DNA of 62,729 nucleotides from a bacterium HR30 (GCA_002898795.1 BEIG01000004.1:1-62729), one strand, 5' to 3'; shown: positions 18,609 through 27,837, numbered from the stretch's first letter. Numbers and translations: made by a program. The notes: generated by a model not told the origin, from the letters alone.

Positions 18609-21465
18609 ACCGTCACCGTCCCCGTGCTGCCGCATACGCCTCCGCCGTCGCTATCGGCACCACCGTACCCGGCATTGTATGGCCACGGCGGCGGCAATGC
18701 AAACGTGGCACGGGTTTCAGCACCCCAGCAGCGCCTTGTTCACGGCCAGAATGATCTCCTCCACCGTGATGGTGCCGTCTCCGCTGGCGTCCCCGGCGAG
18801 GCACATGGAAACGTCGACACTACCCAAGGCGATGTTCACCATGGTGACGATCTCGTCGATGGTCACGCTGCCATCACCGCTACAATCGCCCGTGCAACCC
18901 CGGACAGGCGTGGCCGTGGCGGGCACCGTCGGTGTGGGCGTAGATGTCGGCGACGGTGTGGGGCTCGGGGTCGGTGTACGCGTGCCGGTGAAGCTCGGGC
19001 TCGCCGTTGGCGTTGGAGTCGCCGTAGTTGTTGCCGTGGCTGTTGTCGTCGCTGTAAGTGTCTCCGTCGGAGTCAACGATGCCGGCGGGCTGGGCGACGG
19101 CGTGTCGGTCGCAGTGGAAGATGGCTCCGGAGTGAAGGTCGGCGTCGTGGTAGGGCTCGGTGTTGGCGTGCGCGTGATCACCGTCGGTAGCGGCGTCGTC
19201 GCTGGAGCCTCCGCTCCCGCTTCCACCGCCCCGACGTCGCACGCAGCACCATACGGGCGCGGCGCCCCGCGCTGGTCCTGCGCCAGGGCCCTACCCCCGA
19301 GGTCCGTGCAGTCGCTCGCTGCGTCGATCGCTACGCTGCCTGCGCCCAAGCCGTGAACGGGAGTGTACCCCCCTCGATCCTCCAGCGGCTCTAACGCCAA
19401 CGCCTCCAACGTGGCCTCCGTAAAATCACGGCAACTTCGATCCGTGGCGAAGTTCACGCCCCGCCGGCTCGTCAGCGGACCGCTGCAACTCCCGTCGCTC
19501 CCTTGGTTGCCCGCCACCAGGCTGTTCTTGAACCTCAGCACTCCAAACTCGGTCTCGCTGACAACCTCGTTAAACACCGCCCCTCCTTCGGCAGAAGCTC
19601 GGTTGAAGGCCACGGTGCTGTGCACCACATTGGCCGTAGCCCCCGCAGCGTTGAAAAGCCCGCCCCCACGAGCCCCGCTTTCGTTGCTACTCACCGTGCT
19701 GTTCACAAGCTGCACCACCCCACGGTTCCGAATCCCGCCACCGTCTGCCGGCGACTGGTTACCCCAGATGGCCGAACCCTCGATGGTCACCTCCCCCCCC
19801 TCCACGACCACGCCCCCTTGGCGGTTTTGGTTCACCTCCACGGCAAGAAGTCTACCGCCTGTGGTGCGCACACCTACACCGCCGTTGCCACTGACCCGGC
19901 ACTGGCTTGCCTCCACCGTTCCCCCTCTGGCCCCGTCGCCCCCGTTGTGGGAAACTACGCTACGCACCAGCTTACCACCACCCCCGATTCCATGGCCCGC
20001 ATTGCCCACGATGCTGCTCTCCCGCACATCGGCTGAACCGGCGATTCCGTGGCCCCCGTTGTAGGAAATGATGCTGCGAATCAACGTGCCACCACCCGCA
20101 ATGCCATGGCCCGCGTTGCCCTCAATGGTGCTATCCCACACCTCGGCTGACCCAGCTATTCCGTCGCCCCCGTTGTAGGAAATGATGCTGCGAATCAACG
20201 TACCACCACCCCCGGTTCCATGGCCCGCGTTGCCGGATATGACGCTGCGCACCAACGTAGCGCCCCCTTCGATTCCAGGCCCGCCATTCCCCGAAATCGT
20301 GCTTCGAACCACCAGGGAAAAGTCCGTCCGAATACCAGGGCCGCTGTGGCCTTCCACCGTGCTTTCCACCAATACAACCCAACCACCTTGTGCAGCGCTG
20401 CTTCCTCCCCGGAGCTCCAGCCCCCGAAGCTCCAATTGCCCCCCCGGGGCGGAGAACAAGGGAAACGTACCATCTCCGCGCACTACGATCTGCCCAGCGC
20501 CATCCACTACTACCTTTACCTGAGGCGAAACCTCCAGCGCCCGGCGAAGCTGTATCTCCCCACTGACCGAAAAGTGCACCCGGACACTGCCCGAGCGCAA
20601 GGCCGATAGCTCCTCCAAGGCGGCGCGCAGGGTGCACTCCCCTACCATGTCCTCACAAAACCCGTCGCCTGGGTCAGCATCGATCCGGTCAGCCAAACTT
20701 CCAACCACGTAACACGGAACGAGAACAGGGCGAGGGGAACTCTGGCGGGAGGAGTTATCCCCCCAGCACTCCACACTGCCGTCCTCCCGTACCCCGCAGG
20801 TGTGCGCCCCTCCGGCACTGACCGCTCGAAACACTCCCCCAGGAGAGGAACTCTGGCCATAGTAGTTATCCCCCCAGCACTCCACACTCCCGTCCTCCCG
20901 TAGCCCGCAGGTGTGGTACCGTCCCGCACTGACCGCTCGAAACACTCCCCCAGGAGGGGAACTCTGGCCCCAGCCGTTATACCCCCAGCACTCCACCCTG
21001 CCCTCCTCCCGTAGCCCGCAGGTGTGCCATCCTCCCGCGCTCACGGCATGGAACACTCCCCACGAAGGGAAACTCTGGCCGTCGCCGTTGTACCCCCAAC
21101 AGTCCACACTGCCGTCCTCCGATAGCCCGCAGGTGTGCCCCCCTCCGACACTCACCGCGGTGAAAGGAGGAATCGGACAAAGCTCGGCCAACCCTTGCCT
21201 TGCGAGGAGCAGCGAACAAGCCAGCGCTACGCCCCACACCCACCACGAACACACCAACCGCCACATCAACGCCCCTCGTGCACCGAGCCAAGCGGCGCTG
21301 CTTGGGAACTGCCCCCCTTCGGTGCGCGCCCCCGCAAGGCCCCTCGAACCTCGTCCCCAGCCGAAATGACTGCCCCAACCGGGACCCAATGCTGCCACCC
21401 GCATTCTTCCCTCCCACGTGAGCACGGGACTACTACGGCCCGCCTCGGCGAGTCAACCACGTGCG
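18609..21465. repeat. Tandem duplication, copy 2
   Basis: Second copy of the block at 15542-18400. Identity on the right ends at 21465, after which CTCGCGTTACC replaces TCCAGAAGG. The 5' untranslated region, about 200 bp upstream of the ATG, is included in the repeat, so both genes should have the same promoter-proximal sequence. Confidence 0.93.
18717..21266 (-). CDS. Secreted RCC1-repeat/beta-helix/dockerin-like protein, copy 2
   Basis: Encodes the same 849-aa protein as the gene at 15652-18201, with the same signal peptide, four RCC1-like repeats, beta-helix, Thr-Pro linker and dockerin-like end. The upstream extension of the reading frame is conserved as well because the duplication covers it; the ATG at 21266 with GAGGGG upstream is chosen for the same reason. 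Identity over about 2.5 kb means either a very recent duplication, ongoing gene conversion or an assembly artefact. The imperfect left flank argues that the pair is genuine, since a simple assembly error would not create divergence there. Confidence 0.85.
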   Translation of the reverse strand: MWRLVCSWWVWGVALACSLLLARQGLAELCPIPPFTAVSVGGGHTCGLSEDGSVDCWGYNGDGQSFPSWGVFHAVSAGGWHTCGLREEGRVECWGYNGWGQSSPPGGVFRAVSAGRYHTCGLREDGSVECWGDNYYGQSSSPGGVFRAVSAGGAHTCGVREDGSVECWGDNSSRQSSPRPVLVPCYVVGSLADRIDADPGDGFCEDMVGECTLRAALEELSALRSGSVRVHFSVSGEIQLRRALEVSPQVKVVVDGAGQIVVRGDGTFPLFSAPGGQLELRGLELRGGSSAAQGGWVVLVESTVEGHSGPGIRTDFSLVVRSTISGNGGPGIEGGATLVRSVISGNAGHGTGGGGTLIRSIISYNGGDGIAGSAEVWDSTIEGNAGHGIAGGGTLIRSIISYNGGHGIAGSADVRESSIVGNAGHGIGGGGKLVRSVVSHNGGDGARGGTVEASQCRVSGNGGVGVRTTGGRLLAVEVNQNRQGGVVVEGGEVTIEGSAIWGNQSPADGGGIRNRGVVQLVNSTVSSNESGARGGGLFNAAGATANVVHSTVAFNRASAEGGAVFNEVVSETEFGVLRFKNSLVAGNQGSDGSCSGPLTSRRGVNFATDRSCRDFTEATLEALALEPLEDRGGYTPVHGLGAGSVAIDAASDCTDLGGRALAQDQRGAPRPYGAACDVGAVEAGAEAPATTPLPTVITRTPTPSPTTTPTFTPEPSSTATDTPSPSPPASLTPTETLTATTTATATTTATPTPTASPSFTGTRTPTPSPTPSPTSTPTPTVPATATPVRGCTGDCSGDGSVTIDEIVTMVNIALGSVDVSMCLAGDASGDGTITVEEIILAVNKALLGC

Positions 21466-21738
21466 CTCGCGTTACCGGCACCATGCGCGTCCCCCATGCC
21501 GTACGGGCACACGTACGTGTGCGCCCACCATCGCTATCGGCACCACCGTACTCCAAAATCTCCCCCATGCGCCCCTACCATGGTGGTGCGCCAGTAGGCG
21601 GGGGCCTAGCTGCAGCACCGGGCAGGCGCAGCACTTCGCTGTTGGGATTTTGCTCCGTTTGCGGTAAAGAGGCGGCCACCGAGCGGCAAACGCTCTCCGG
21701 TGGCAGTTTGGCAACGGGAAGACGGCGATGGAGGTCGT
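21466..21738. repeat. Intergenic region with degenerate hairpin repeat
   Basis: No gene seen. A degenerate GGGCACACGTACGTGTGCGCCC hairpin copy lies near 21504-21526, flanked by sequence like that next to the copies at 15.5 and 18.6 kb. The remainder separates the divergent copy-2 gene and the propeller-protein gene and must contain both promoters. Confidence 0.7.
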
Positions 21739-24504
21739 ATGGGTTTGGTGAAGGGACGGGTTAGGGTCAAGGCACAGAGGGGTTCGTTGGCTAGGCCACT
21801 AGCGATTTGCCTTCCGCTGCTGGCCTGGAGCTTGGGCGCCTTCGCCCAGCTCGCGAGTAGCTCGCCGGAACTGGTCAGTGTCAATCGCAGCGGGCGCGCC
21901 GGGAACTATGCCAGCGCGGCGCCGGCCATGAGCAGCGATGGCCGATTCGTTGCGTTTTTTTCCGACGCCTCCGACTTAGTTACGGGAGATACCAACGAAA
22001 TGCGCGACGTGTTCTTGAGGGATCGCCTGCTAGGGCGGACAGAGCGCATCAGCCTCAGTGACAGCGGCGCGCAAGCCAACGGTCCCAGCCATCGTGGTGG
22101 CGACAACCCAGCCATCAGCGCTGACGGCTCTATTGTGGCGTTCGACTCGGATGCAACCAACCTCGTTACGGGCGACACGAATCGCGTCACCGACGTCTTC
22201 GTCCGGCTGCGGACTTTGGGACGAACCGAGCGAGTGAGCTTGAGTAGCTCCGGCGCGGAAGGCAACGGCCCCAGCAGTTCGCCGAGTATCGATGCAACGG
22301 GCCGATTCGTGGCGTTCCAAGCGCTCGCCAACAACCTCGTCGCCGGTGATACGAACGGGGCCTCCGACATATTCGTGCGCGACCGCGAGCAAGGCACAAC
22401 CGAAGGTGCTTGCGGCAGCGTACAAGGTAACGGTCCATCGTCGCACCCCGCCCTCAGCGCCGACGCTCGCTTTGTCGCCTTTGCGTCCGCCGCCAGCAAC
22501 CTCGTGCCCAACGATACCAACGGGGCTCTGGATGTATTCGTGTGCGACCGCGCCACCGGCACCGTCGAACTCGTTAGCCGCAACTCCAACGGCGAGATTG
22601 GCAACGGAGACAGCATCCTTCCGAGTATCAGCGCCGACGGACGCTTCGTGGCGTTCAAGTCGATCGCAACGAACCTGGTCCCCAACGACCGGAACGGGCT
22701 CGTGGACGTTTTCGTGCATGACCGCCTGACCAAGCAAACGCAGCGCGTGAGCGTGAGCTTCCTCGGACGCGACAGCAACGGCACCTCGTTTGCCCCCGCC
22801 ATCGACTGCTCCGGGCGCTTTGTCGCCTTCGGAAGCGAGGCCACCAACCTGGTAACAGAGGATTTTAACCAAGTCGCAAGCTTGTTCGTGCGCGACTTAG
22901 TGGCGCAACGAACCTTCCTTATCGACGTGAACGCTTTCGGGGAGCAAGCGAACGCGGCCGTGCTCGATGTCGCTCCGGCGCTGTCCTGCGAACCCCTATT
23001 GGCGGCGTACTCGAGTTTGGCAACGAACCTTGCCCCCGGGGACTTGAACGAACATGCCGATGTGTACGTGCAAGGCAACTTGGTGCCAACTTGTCGCACG
23101 GATGCAGACTGCCGCGACAACAACCGCTGCACCGAAGACCGGTGCGGCAACGATGGGCTTTGTGTGTTCCATCCGATCACTTGCGAACCGATCGATGCTT
23201 GCCATGATGCCGGCACCTGCGATCCCAACACTGGCTTGTGCTCCAGCCCACCGAAACCTGAGGGCGCCGCTTGCGACGACGGCAATCTTTGCACCGAGGG
23301 TGACCGCTGTGTTGCCGGATCGTGTGTAGGCGAGGCCGTGGAATGCACGGGCGCAGATGGCTGCCATGACCCAGGACAGTGTGACCCTGCAACCGGTCTC
23401 TGCCCCAACCCGCGGCCCGATGGCACCCCGTGTTCCGACGGCAATCTTTGTACGCGGGACGACCGTTGTGTTGCGGGTCGTTGCCGGGCAGAACCCATCG
23501 ATTGTTCCACGGCAGACGGCTGCCACGACCAAGGACAGTGCGACCCGGCAACCGGCCTCTGCCCCAATCCCCAACCCGATGGCAGCCCATGCAACGATGG
23601 CAACTTGTGCACCCGTAACGACCAGTGCCAACAGAGCTTGTGCCGCGGCACTGCAATCGACTGCTCCCAAGCCGACGGCTGTCACGACCCGGGGCAGTGC
23701 GACCCCGCAACCGGCCTGTGCCCCAATCCTCGACCCGATGGCACCCCGTGTTCCGACGCAAACCTCTGCACGATCGGCGACCGCTGCGAGCAAAGCCTCT
23801 GCGTCGGCACACCGAAGGATTGCTCCACCACCGACGGTTGCCACGACGTCGGCGCATGCAACCCAGCGACCGGCCTCTGCCCCAACCCGCGACCCGACGG
23901 CACACCCTGCTCCGATGCCAACCTGTGCACGATCGACGACCGCTGCATCGAAAGCGTATGCGTGGGCACGCCCAAAGATTGCTCGACCACCGGCGGAGGC
24001 TGCCACGATCCTGGAACGTGCGATCCGCGCACAGGGGAGTGCCCCAACCAACGACCCGACGGTACACCGTGTTCTACGGGGCCGTTTTGCCTGGTGGACG
24101 AAGTCTGCACCGGCGGCTTTTGTGGCGGCGGACAAAGCCGGAACTGCGACAACGGGATCTTTTGCGACGGGGTAGAAAGCTGCAACGAAGAGCTTCGCCA
24201 GTGCGTGTCTGCCGGATCCCCGTGCAGCAGCAGCGAGGTGTGTATCGAGAGCGAGCAAGCTTGTGCCACACCCACGGCACCCGTGAACCCAACCCCGACG
24301 GTAACTCCTTCGAGCCCAACACCGACAGCGACCTTCCTGGGCCCGCTAGACCGCGATGCTTGTTCCTGCGATCTCGATCCGGGGGCGCCACGGTCGCGAA
24401 CTGCAGGCTTGATCTGGCTATCCGGTGCCCTTGCCTTGTGGTGGCGCGGCCGGCGTCGAACCGCAGAGGACACAAGAATTTCCGCGTCGGTTCCATCGAA
24501 GTAA
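21739..24504 (+). CDS. Surface beta-propeller and Cys-repeat protein with MYXO-CTERM-like tail
   Basis: A 921-aa exported protein. A signal peptide (about residues 15-37) leads into seven PD40/TolB-like blades, each with an S-x-DGRFVAF-type strand and a TNLVxxDTNxxxDVFVRD segment (about residues 40-440). Six Cys-rich repeats of about 55 residues follow with the pattern GCHDxGxCDPxTGxCPNPxxDGxPC. A short Thr-Pro linker and a tail with CSC, a hydrophobic stretch (TAGLIWLSGALALWW) and RGRRR complete it. The tail resembles MYXO-CTERM sorting signals, suggesting processing and surface attachment; this is inference, and 14 residues follow the basic cluster. GGAGG at 21730-21734 and the signal peptide support the ATG at 21739. 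Ligand unknown. Confidence 0.85.
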   Translation: MGLVKGRVRVKAQRGSLARPLAICLPLLAWSLGAFAQLASSSPELVSVNRSGRAGNYASAAPAMSSDGRFVAFFSDASDLVTGDTNEMRDVFLRDRLLGRTERISLSDSGAQANGPSHRGGDNPAISADGSIVAFDSDATNLVTGDTNRVTDVFVRLRTLGRTERVSLSSSGAEGNGPSSSPSIDATGRFVAFQALANNLVAGDTNGASDIFVRDREQGTTEGACGSVQGNGPSSHPALSADARFVAFASAASNLVPNDTNGALDVFVCDRATGTVELVSRNSNGEIGNGDSILPSISADGRFVAFKSIATNLVPNDRNGLVDVFVHDRLTKQTQRVSVSFLGRDSNGTSFAPAIDCSGRFVAFGSEATNLVTEDFNQVASLFVRDLVAQRTFLIDVNAFGEQANAAVLDVAPALSCEPLLAAYSSLATNLAPGDLNEHADVYVQGNLVPTCRTDADCRDNNRCTEDRCGNDGLCVFHPITCEPIDACHDAGTCDPNTGLCSSPPKPEGAACDDGNLCTEGDRCVAGSCVGEAVECTGADGCHDPGQCDPATGLCPNPRPDGTPCSDGNLCTRDDRCVAGRCRAEPIDCSTADGCHDQGQCDPATGLCPNPQPDGSPCNDGNLCTRNDQCQQSLCRGTAIDCSQADGCHDPGQCDPATGLCPNPRPDGTPCSDANLCTIGDRCEQSLCVGTPKDCSTTDGCHDVGACNPATGLCPNPRPDGTPCSDANLCTIDDRCIESVCVGTPKDCSTTGGGCHDPGTCDPRTGECPNQRPDGTPCSTGPFCLVDEVCTGGFCGGGQSRNCDNGIFCDGVESCNEELRQCVSAGSPCSSSEVCIESEQACATPTAPVNPTPTVTPSSPTPTATFLGPLDRDACSCDLDPGAPRSRTAGLIWLSGALALWWRGRRRTAEDTRISASVPSK

Positions 24505-24528
24505 CGCAACAAACGCCGCGAAAGAGTG

Positions 24529-24573
24529 GGCGAGCCCCATTTCCGAGGACGTCCTCCGTCAGAGGGGCTCGCC
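24529..24573 (+). terminator. Long nested inverted repeat after the propeller gene
   Basis: GGCGAGCCCC (24529-24538) and GGGGCTCGCC (24564-24573) are perfect 10-bp arms. Inside the loop GAGGAC-GTCCTC (24545-24556) is a 12-bp palindrome. It lies 24 bp after the stop of the propeller gene and before the nucleotidyltransferase. No T-run follows, so it may be a terminator, an mRNA-end protector or a leader structure of the next gene. Confidence 0.5.
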
Positions 24574-24615
24574 TGCGCTTGCAGCTCTTCCAGCCGGTTG
24601 CGAGCATCGAACGTC

Positions 24616-25944
24616 GTGTCAGACAAGGAACACGCAGCACGCCAAATTGCCGCACGGCTTCGGTCCGCAGGACACACCGCGCTCCTGGCCGGGGGCTGCG
24701 TGCGGGATTTGTTGCTCGGGCGCGAGCCGAAAGACTTCGATGTCGCTACCGACGCGCCACCGGAGGTGGTGCAAAAGCTTTTCCGCCGCACCTTCCCCGT
24801 GGGAGCGCAATTCGGTGTCGTGTTGGTGGCCGATTTTGGCCCGGCCATCGAAGTGGCCACGTTTCGAGAGGAAGAGGAATATCTTGACGGCCGCCGCCCC
24901 TCGCGCGTGCACCTGGCGACCCCCGAGGTCGATGCCCAGCGTCGGGATTTCACGATCAACGGGATGTTTCTCGACCCGCAAACCAACCAAGTGATCGACT
25001 TCGTCGGCGGCCAAGAGGATTTGAAGCGCCACCTGATCCGCGCCATTGGTGAACCCACAGCGCGCATTGCGGAAGATCGATTGCGGATGCTGCGGGCGGT
25101 GCGCTTTGCGGCCGTGCTGGGCTTCGACATCGAGCCCAGCACTCTGGAGGCCATTCGGGCGAACGCCGCCAACATCGTCGGGATTGCCTGGGAACGCATC
25201 GGCGACGAGATCGTGCGCATGCTGACCGAAGGAGGCCGAGGAAGCGCACGGCGTGCTTTCGAGCTTCTCGACACGACCGGCCTCTTGGTGCACGTGCTTC
25301 CCGAGGTGGCTGCTATGAAAGGGGTCGAGCAACCCCCCGAGCATCACCCGGAAGGCGATGTGTGGACACACACCTTGCTCGTGATTGGCCAGCTCGATCA
25401 TGCAAGCGTTACTCTGGCCCTTGGAGCTTTGCTGCACGATGTGGCCAAGCCCGTTACCCAGGCACGGCACGATGGCAAAATCACCTTTTATGGCCACTGC
25501 GAGCGCGGGGCAGAAATGGCTGTTGCCATCTGCCAACGCCTGCGACGTAGTCGGGAAGTTTGGGAGCGGGTCGCGTTTCTCGTGCAAGAGCATTTGCGCC
25601 ATATCCACGCGCGAGAAATGCGGCCGAGCACGCTCAAACGCTTTTTAGCGCAAGAAGGAATCGACGAGCTGCTCGAACTCGTGCGTATGGACATCCTGGC
25701 TTCCAACGGCAATCTCGACACCTGGGAGTTTTGCCGGGCCAAGCTCGAGGAGTTCCGCAAGCAAGGGAGCCTTCCTCAACCGTTGCTCCGCGGGCGCGAC
25801 TTGCTCGCCGCAGGCTATGCGCCCGGCCCCCGAATTGGCGAGATCCTTCGCGCTGTTCGCGACCTACAACTGGACGGTAAACTCCACACGCGAGAGGAAG
25901 CACTCGCCTGGGTGGCAGAACGCTACCCCCGCGAGAAAGGCTAA
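24616..25944 (+). CDS. Class II polynucleotide nucleotidyltransferase (PcnB/CCA-adding type) with HD domain
   Basis: A 442-aa class II nucleotidyltransferase that adds CCA to tRNA or poly(A) to RNA. LLAGGCVRDLLLG and KDFDVATD (catalytic Asp-40/Asp-42) form the head, RRDFTINGMF the neck-side motif, and EDRLRMLRAVRFA the RNA-binding part. A C-terminal HD phosphohydrolase domain has ALLHDVAKP. The HD domain points to a CCA-adding enzyme with repair activity, but PcnB cannot be excluded by eye. The frame is open from 24526, yet that would put the strong inverted repeat at 24529-24573 inside the gene, so the GTG at 24616 is preferred; no clear ribosome-binding site is seen. Its stop overlaps that of the convergent CaiB gene. 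Confidence 0.85.
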   Translation: MSDKEHAARQIAARLRSAGHTALLAGGCVRDLLLGREPKDFDVATDAPPEVVQKLFRRTFPVGAQFGVVLVADFGPAIEVATFREEEEYLDGRRPSRVHLATPEVDAQRRDFTINGMFLDPQTNQVIDFVGGQEDLKRHLIRAIGEPTARIAEDRLRMLRAVRFAAVLGFDIEPSTLEAIRANAANIVGIAWERIGDEIVRMLTEGGRGSARRAFELLDTTGLLVHVLPEVAAMKGVEQPPEHHPEGDVWTHTLLVIGQLDHASVTLALGALLHDVAKPVTQARHDGKITFYGHCERGAEMAVAICQRLRRSREVWERVAFLVQEHLRHIHAREMRPSTLKRFLAQEGIDELLELVRMDILASNGNLDTWEFCRAKLEEFRKQGSLPQPLLRGRDLLAAGYAPGPRIGEILRAVRDLQLDGKLHTREEALAWVAERYPREKG

Positions 25945-27152
25945 ATGACCTCGCGCTCCTTGAGTGCGGCCACTTCCTCCCACGAGTAGCCCAGCAAATC
26001 CACCAAGATCTGTTCGGTGTGCTGGCCAAACTCGGGCGCCGGCAAACGGATAGTACCGGGGGTCGCGCTGAGTTGCACTGGCAGTCCGACAACTTTCGTG
26101 GGGCCAAACCGCGGATGGTCGAAGGGAACGACGTAATCGTTGGCAACGACCTGAGGATCGTCCGGCAAGTCGTCTACCGAGTTCACCACGGTAAAAATGA
26201 AGTCTCCACCTTTGCGGAGAATCTCCACCCACTCCGCTCGCGGCCGCGTGGCGAAAATGTTGTCGAGGATTTCTACGGCCTCGGCAGCGTGCGCTGCGCG
26301 GGCGCGCAAATCGGCAAAGCGTGGGTCGTGTGCCAGCTCCGGATGACCGAGCACACGAACGAAGTCTGCCCAATAGCGGTCGGGCTGCAACATGCCGAGG
26401 CAAATCCACAAACCATCCTTGCAGCGATAGTGGTTCCACAAAGGGTTGGCGGCATATTTTCGTGGCATTCGGGGAATGGCAAAACCCATCATCGTGCGCG
26501 ACGACACCGACAGCCCTTGCAGCCACATCATGCTGCCAAGGTGTGAGGCATCGACCTTCTGCCCGACTCCAAAGCGCTCGCGCGCAAACAAAGCAGCTAA
26601 CACTCCGTAAGCGAGCATGATGGCACCCATTTGGTCGGCAATTCCGCCAGCCACTTGCAGCGGCGGCATGTCCGGTTCGCCCACGGCGTACATAAAGCCC
26701 GAGCGGGCAAGCCCCATTTGATCGAAAGAAGGGTCTTCCGCTTCAGGCCCCCGCGGGCCGTAACCTGTGGCGCTCGCGTAAATCAGTCGGGGATTGCGTT
26801 GAGCCAAATCTTCGTATCCTAGGCCCAAGCGCTCCGCGACACCGAGCCGGAAGTTTTGGACGAAAACATCAGACTTCTCCACCAGCCGGTACACAATCTC
26901 GCGCCCTTCGGGCTTTTTCAGATCGATGGCCATGCCCAGTTTGTTGCGGTTGTTCGCCTCGAAGTAGAAGTTCGGCCGGTCGCTCAAATCGATCCCGCTC
27001 ATTTTCAAAATGCCACGGCCCGGATCCCCGCTTTCCCGCTGCTCGATCTTGATGACCTCGGCACCTAAGTCGGCCAGCATCACGGAAGCCACCGGCCCTT
27101 GCTGCCAAATCGTCCAATCGATGACGCGAATTCCCTCCAGTGGCGCTGGCAT
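25941..27152 (-). CDS. CaiB/BaiF family CoA-transferase (family III)
   Basis: Family III CoA-transferase (403 aa), which moves CoA between carboxylic acids such as oxalate, carnitine or aromatic acids without a ping-pong enzyme-CoA intermediate. The N-terminal LEGIRVIDWT, the VIKIEQRESGDPGR segment, NRNKLGMAIDLK and the catalytic-Asp region EDPSFDQMG are typical. The substrate is not identifiable. The ATG at 27152, with AAGGAG 9 nt upstream, is preferred over one at 27185. The TAG stop overlaps the TAA of the convergent nucleotidyltransferase gene by 4 nt. Upstream is the 18-bp minisatellite, so the promoter must lie within or between repeat blocks. Confidence 0.9.
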   Translation of the reverse strand: MPAPLEGIRVIDWTIWQQGPVASVMLADLGAEVIKIEQRESGDPGRGILKMSGIDLSDRPNFYFEANNRNKLGMAIDLKKPEGREIVYRLVEKSDVFVQNFRLGVAERLGLGYEDLAQRNPRLIYASATGYGPRGPEAEDPSFDQMGLARSGFMYAVGEPDMPPLQVAGGIADQMGAIMLAYGVLAALFARERFGVGQKVDASHLGSMMWLQGLSVSSRTMMGFAIPRMPRKYAANPLWNHYRCKDGLWICLGMLQPDRYWADFVRVLGHPELAHDPRFADLRARAAHAAEAVEILDNIFATRPRAEWVEILRKGGDFIFTVVNSVDDLPDDPQVVANDYVVPFDHPRFGPTKVVGLPVQLSATPGTIRLPAPEFGQHTEQILVDLLGYSWEEVAALKEREVI

Positions 27153-27240
27153 AGGGATGAACTCCTTTCTGCTGCTTGCATTCATGGCATTTTTCGGGTG
27201 TTACCGACAGAGGGGGAACGCGCGTTGCGATGGGGAACGT

Positions 27241-27302
27241 GGGCGCACACGTAGGTGCGGGCGCACACGAAGGTGTGGGCGCACACATAGGTGCGCCCCT
27301 AC
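27241..27302 (-). repeat. 18-bp minisatellite, block 1 (3 units plus closing arm)
   Basis: Three 18-bp units starting GGGCGCACAC and ending AGGTGY, then GCCCCTAC at 27295-27302. The last unit plus the closing arm is a full GGGCGCAC/GTGCGCCC hairpin in reverse orientation to the copies at 13-21 kb. The other units are iterations of the left arm, the loop and part of the right arm. Confidence 0.9.
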
Positions 27303-27353
27303 GATGCGGACGCGTGCGCGGCAGCGTGGGAACGGTCAGGGTGCCGGTCACGG

Positions 27354-27505
27354 AGGCGCACACGTAGGTGCGGGCGCATACGTAGGTGCGGGCGCACACG
27401 TAGGTGTGGGCGCACACGCAGGTGAGGGCGCACACGCAGGTGAGGGCGCACACGCAGGTGAGGGCGCACACGAAGGTGTGGGCGCACACATAGGTGCGCC
27501 CCTAC
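27354..27505 (-). repeat. 18-bp minisatellite, block 2 (8 units plus closing arm)
   Basis: Eight contiguous 18-bp units (27354-27497) followed by GCCCCTAC. Units 4-6 are identical to each other, and the last two units match the last two of block 1, so block 2 looks like block 1 grown by internal slippage. The rest of the 364-bp gap between the CaiB gene and coxD shows no gene. Confidence 0.92.
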
Positions 27506-27516
27506 AATTGGGCGGG

Positions 27517-27822
27517 TTACCACAGGTAGTGGATTGGGCGAATCCACTCGCGGGTCAGCGGGTCGGACAAGGTGAATCCGAAAAGGATGGCGAGAAACAA
27601 AACTCCGATCACAAGGGAAAGCTTCACCAAGTAATCGCTGTAGCGTACATGCATGAAGTACAAGATCACCAGCGTGGCTTTCGTGCATGCAATGCCGAGA
27701 GCGACGACGTTGTTGAAAAACCCGAGATCGATGTAGGCCACGGCCACCGTGATGGCAGTCAACACCATCAAGGCAAAAAAGATCAGGAAGTACACTCGCG
27801 TGGGAACCACGTGAGACGCCAT
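27517..27822 (-). CDS. coxD: Cytochrome c oxidase subunit IV (caa3 type)
   Basis: A 101-aa membrane protein with three predicted helices, of the CyoD/caa3 subunit IV family that stabilises the haem-copper oxidase. IVxNVVALGIACTKATLVILYFMHVRYS with its Lys/Thr and His-containing third part is the family signature. GAGGAGG lies 10 nt before the ATG, and the gene starts 15 bp after coxC. It is the last gene of the respiratory operon; the minisatellite follows immediately. Confidence 0.88.
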   Translation of the reverse strand: MASHVVPTRVYFLIFFALMVLTAITVAVAYIDLGFFNNVVALGIACTKATLVILYFMHVRYSDYLVKLSLVIGVLFLAILFGFTLSDPLTREWIRPIHYLW

Positions 27823-27837
27823 CGTTACGCTTCCTCC

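Noticed and set aside
15500..21400. Long open frames on the plus strand across the duplicated genes (rich in Arg, Val-Gly or Pro).
   Set aside because: They are antisense to the Thr-Pro linker and beta-helix coding sequence; their composition follows the repeats and they lack starts with ribosome-binding sites.
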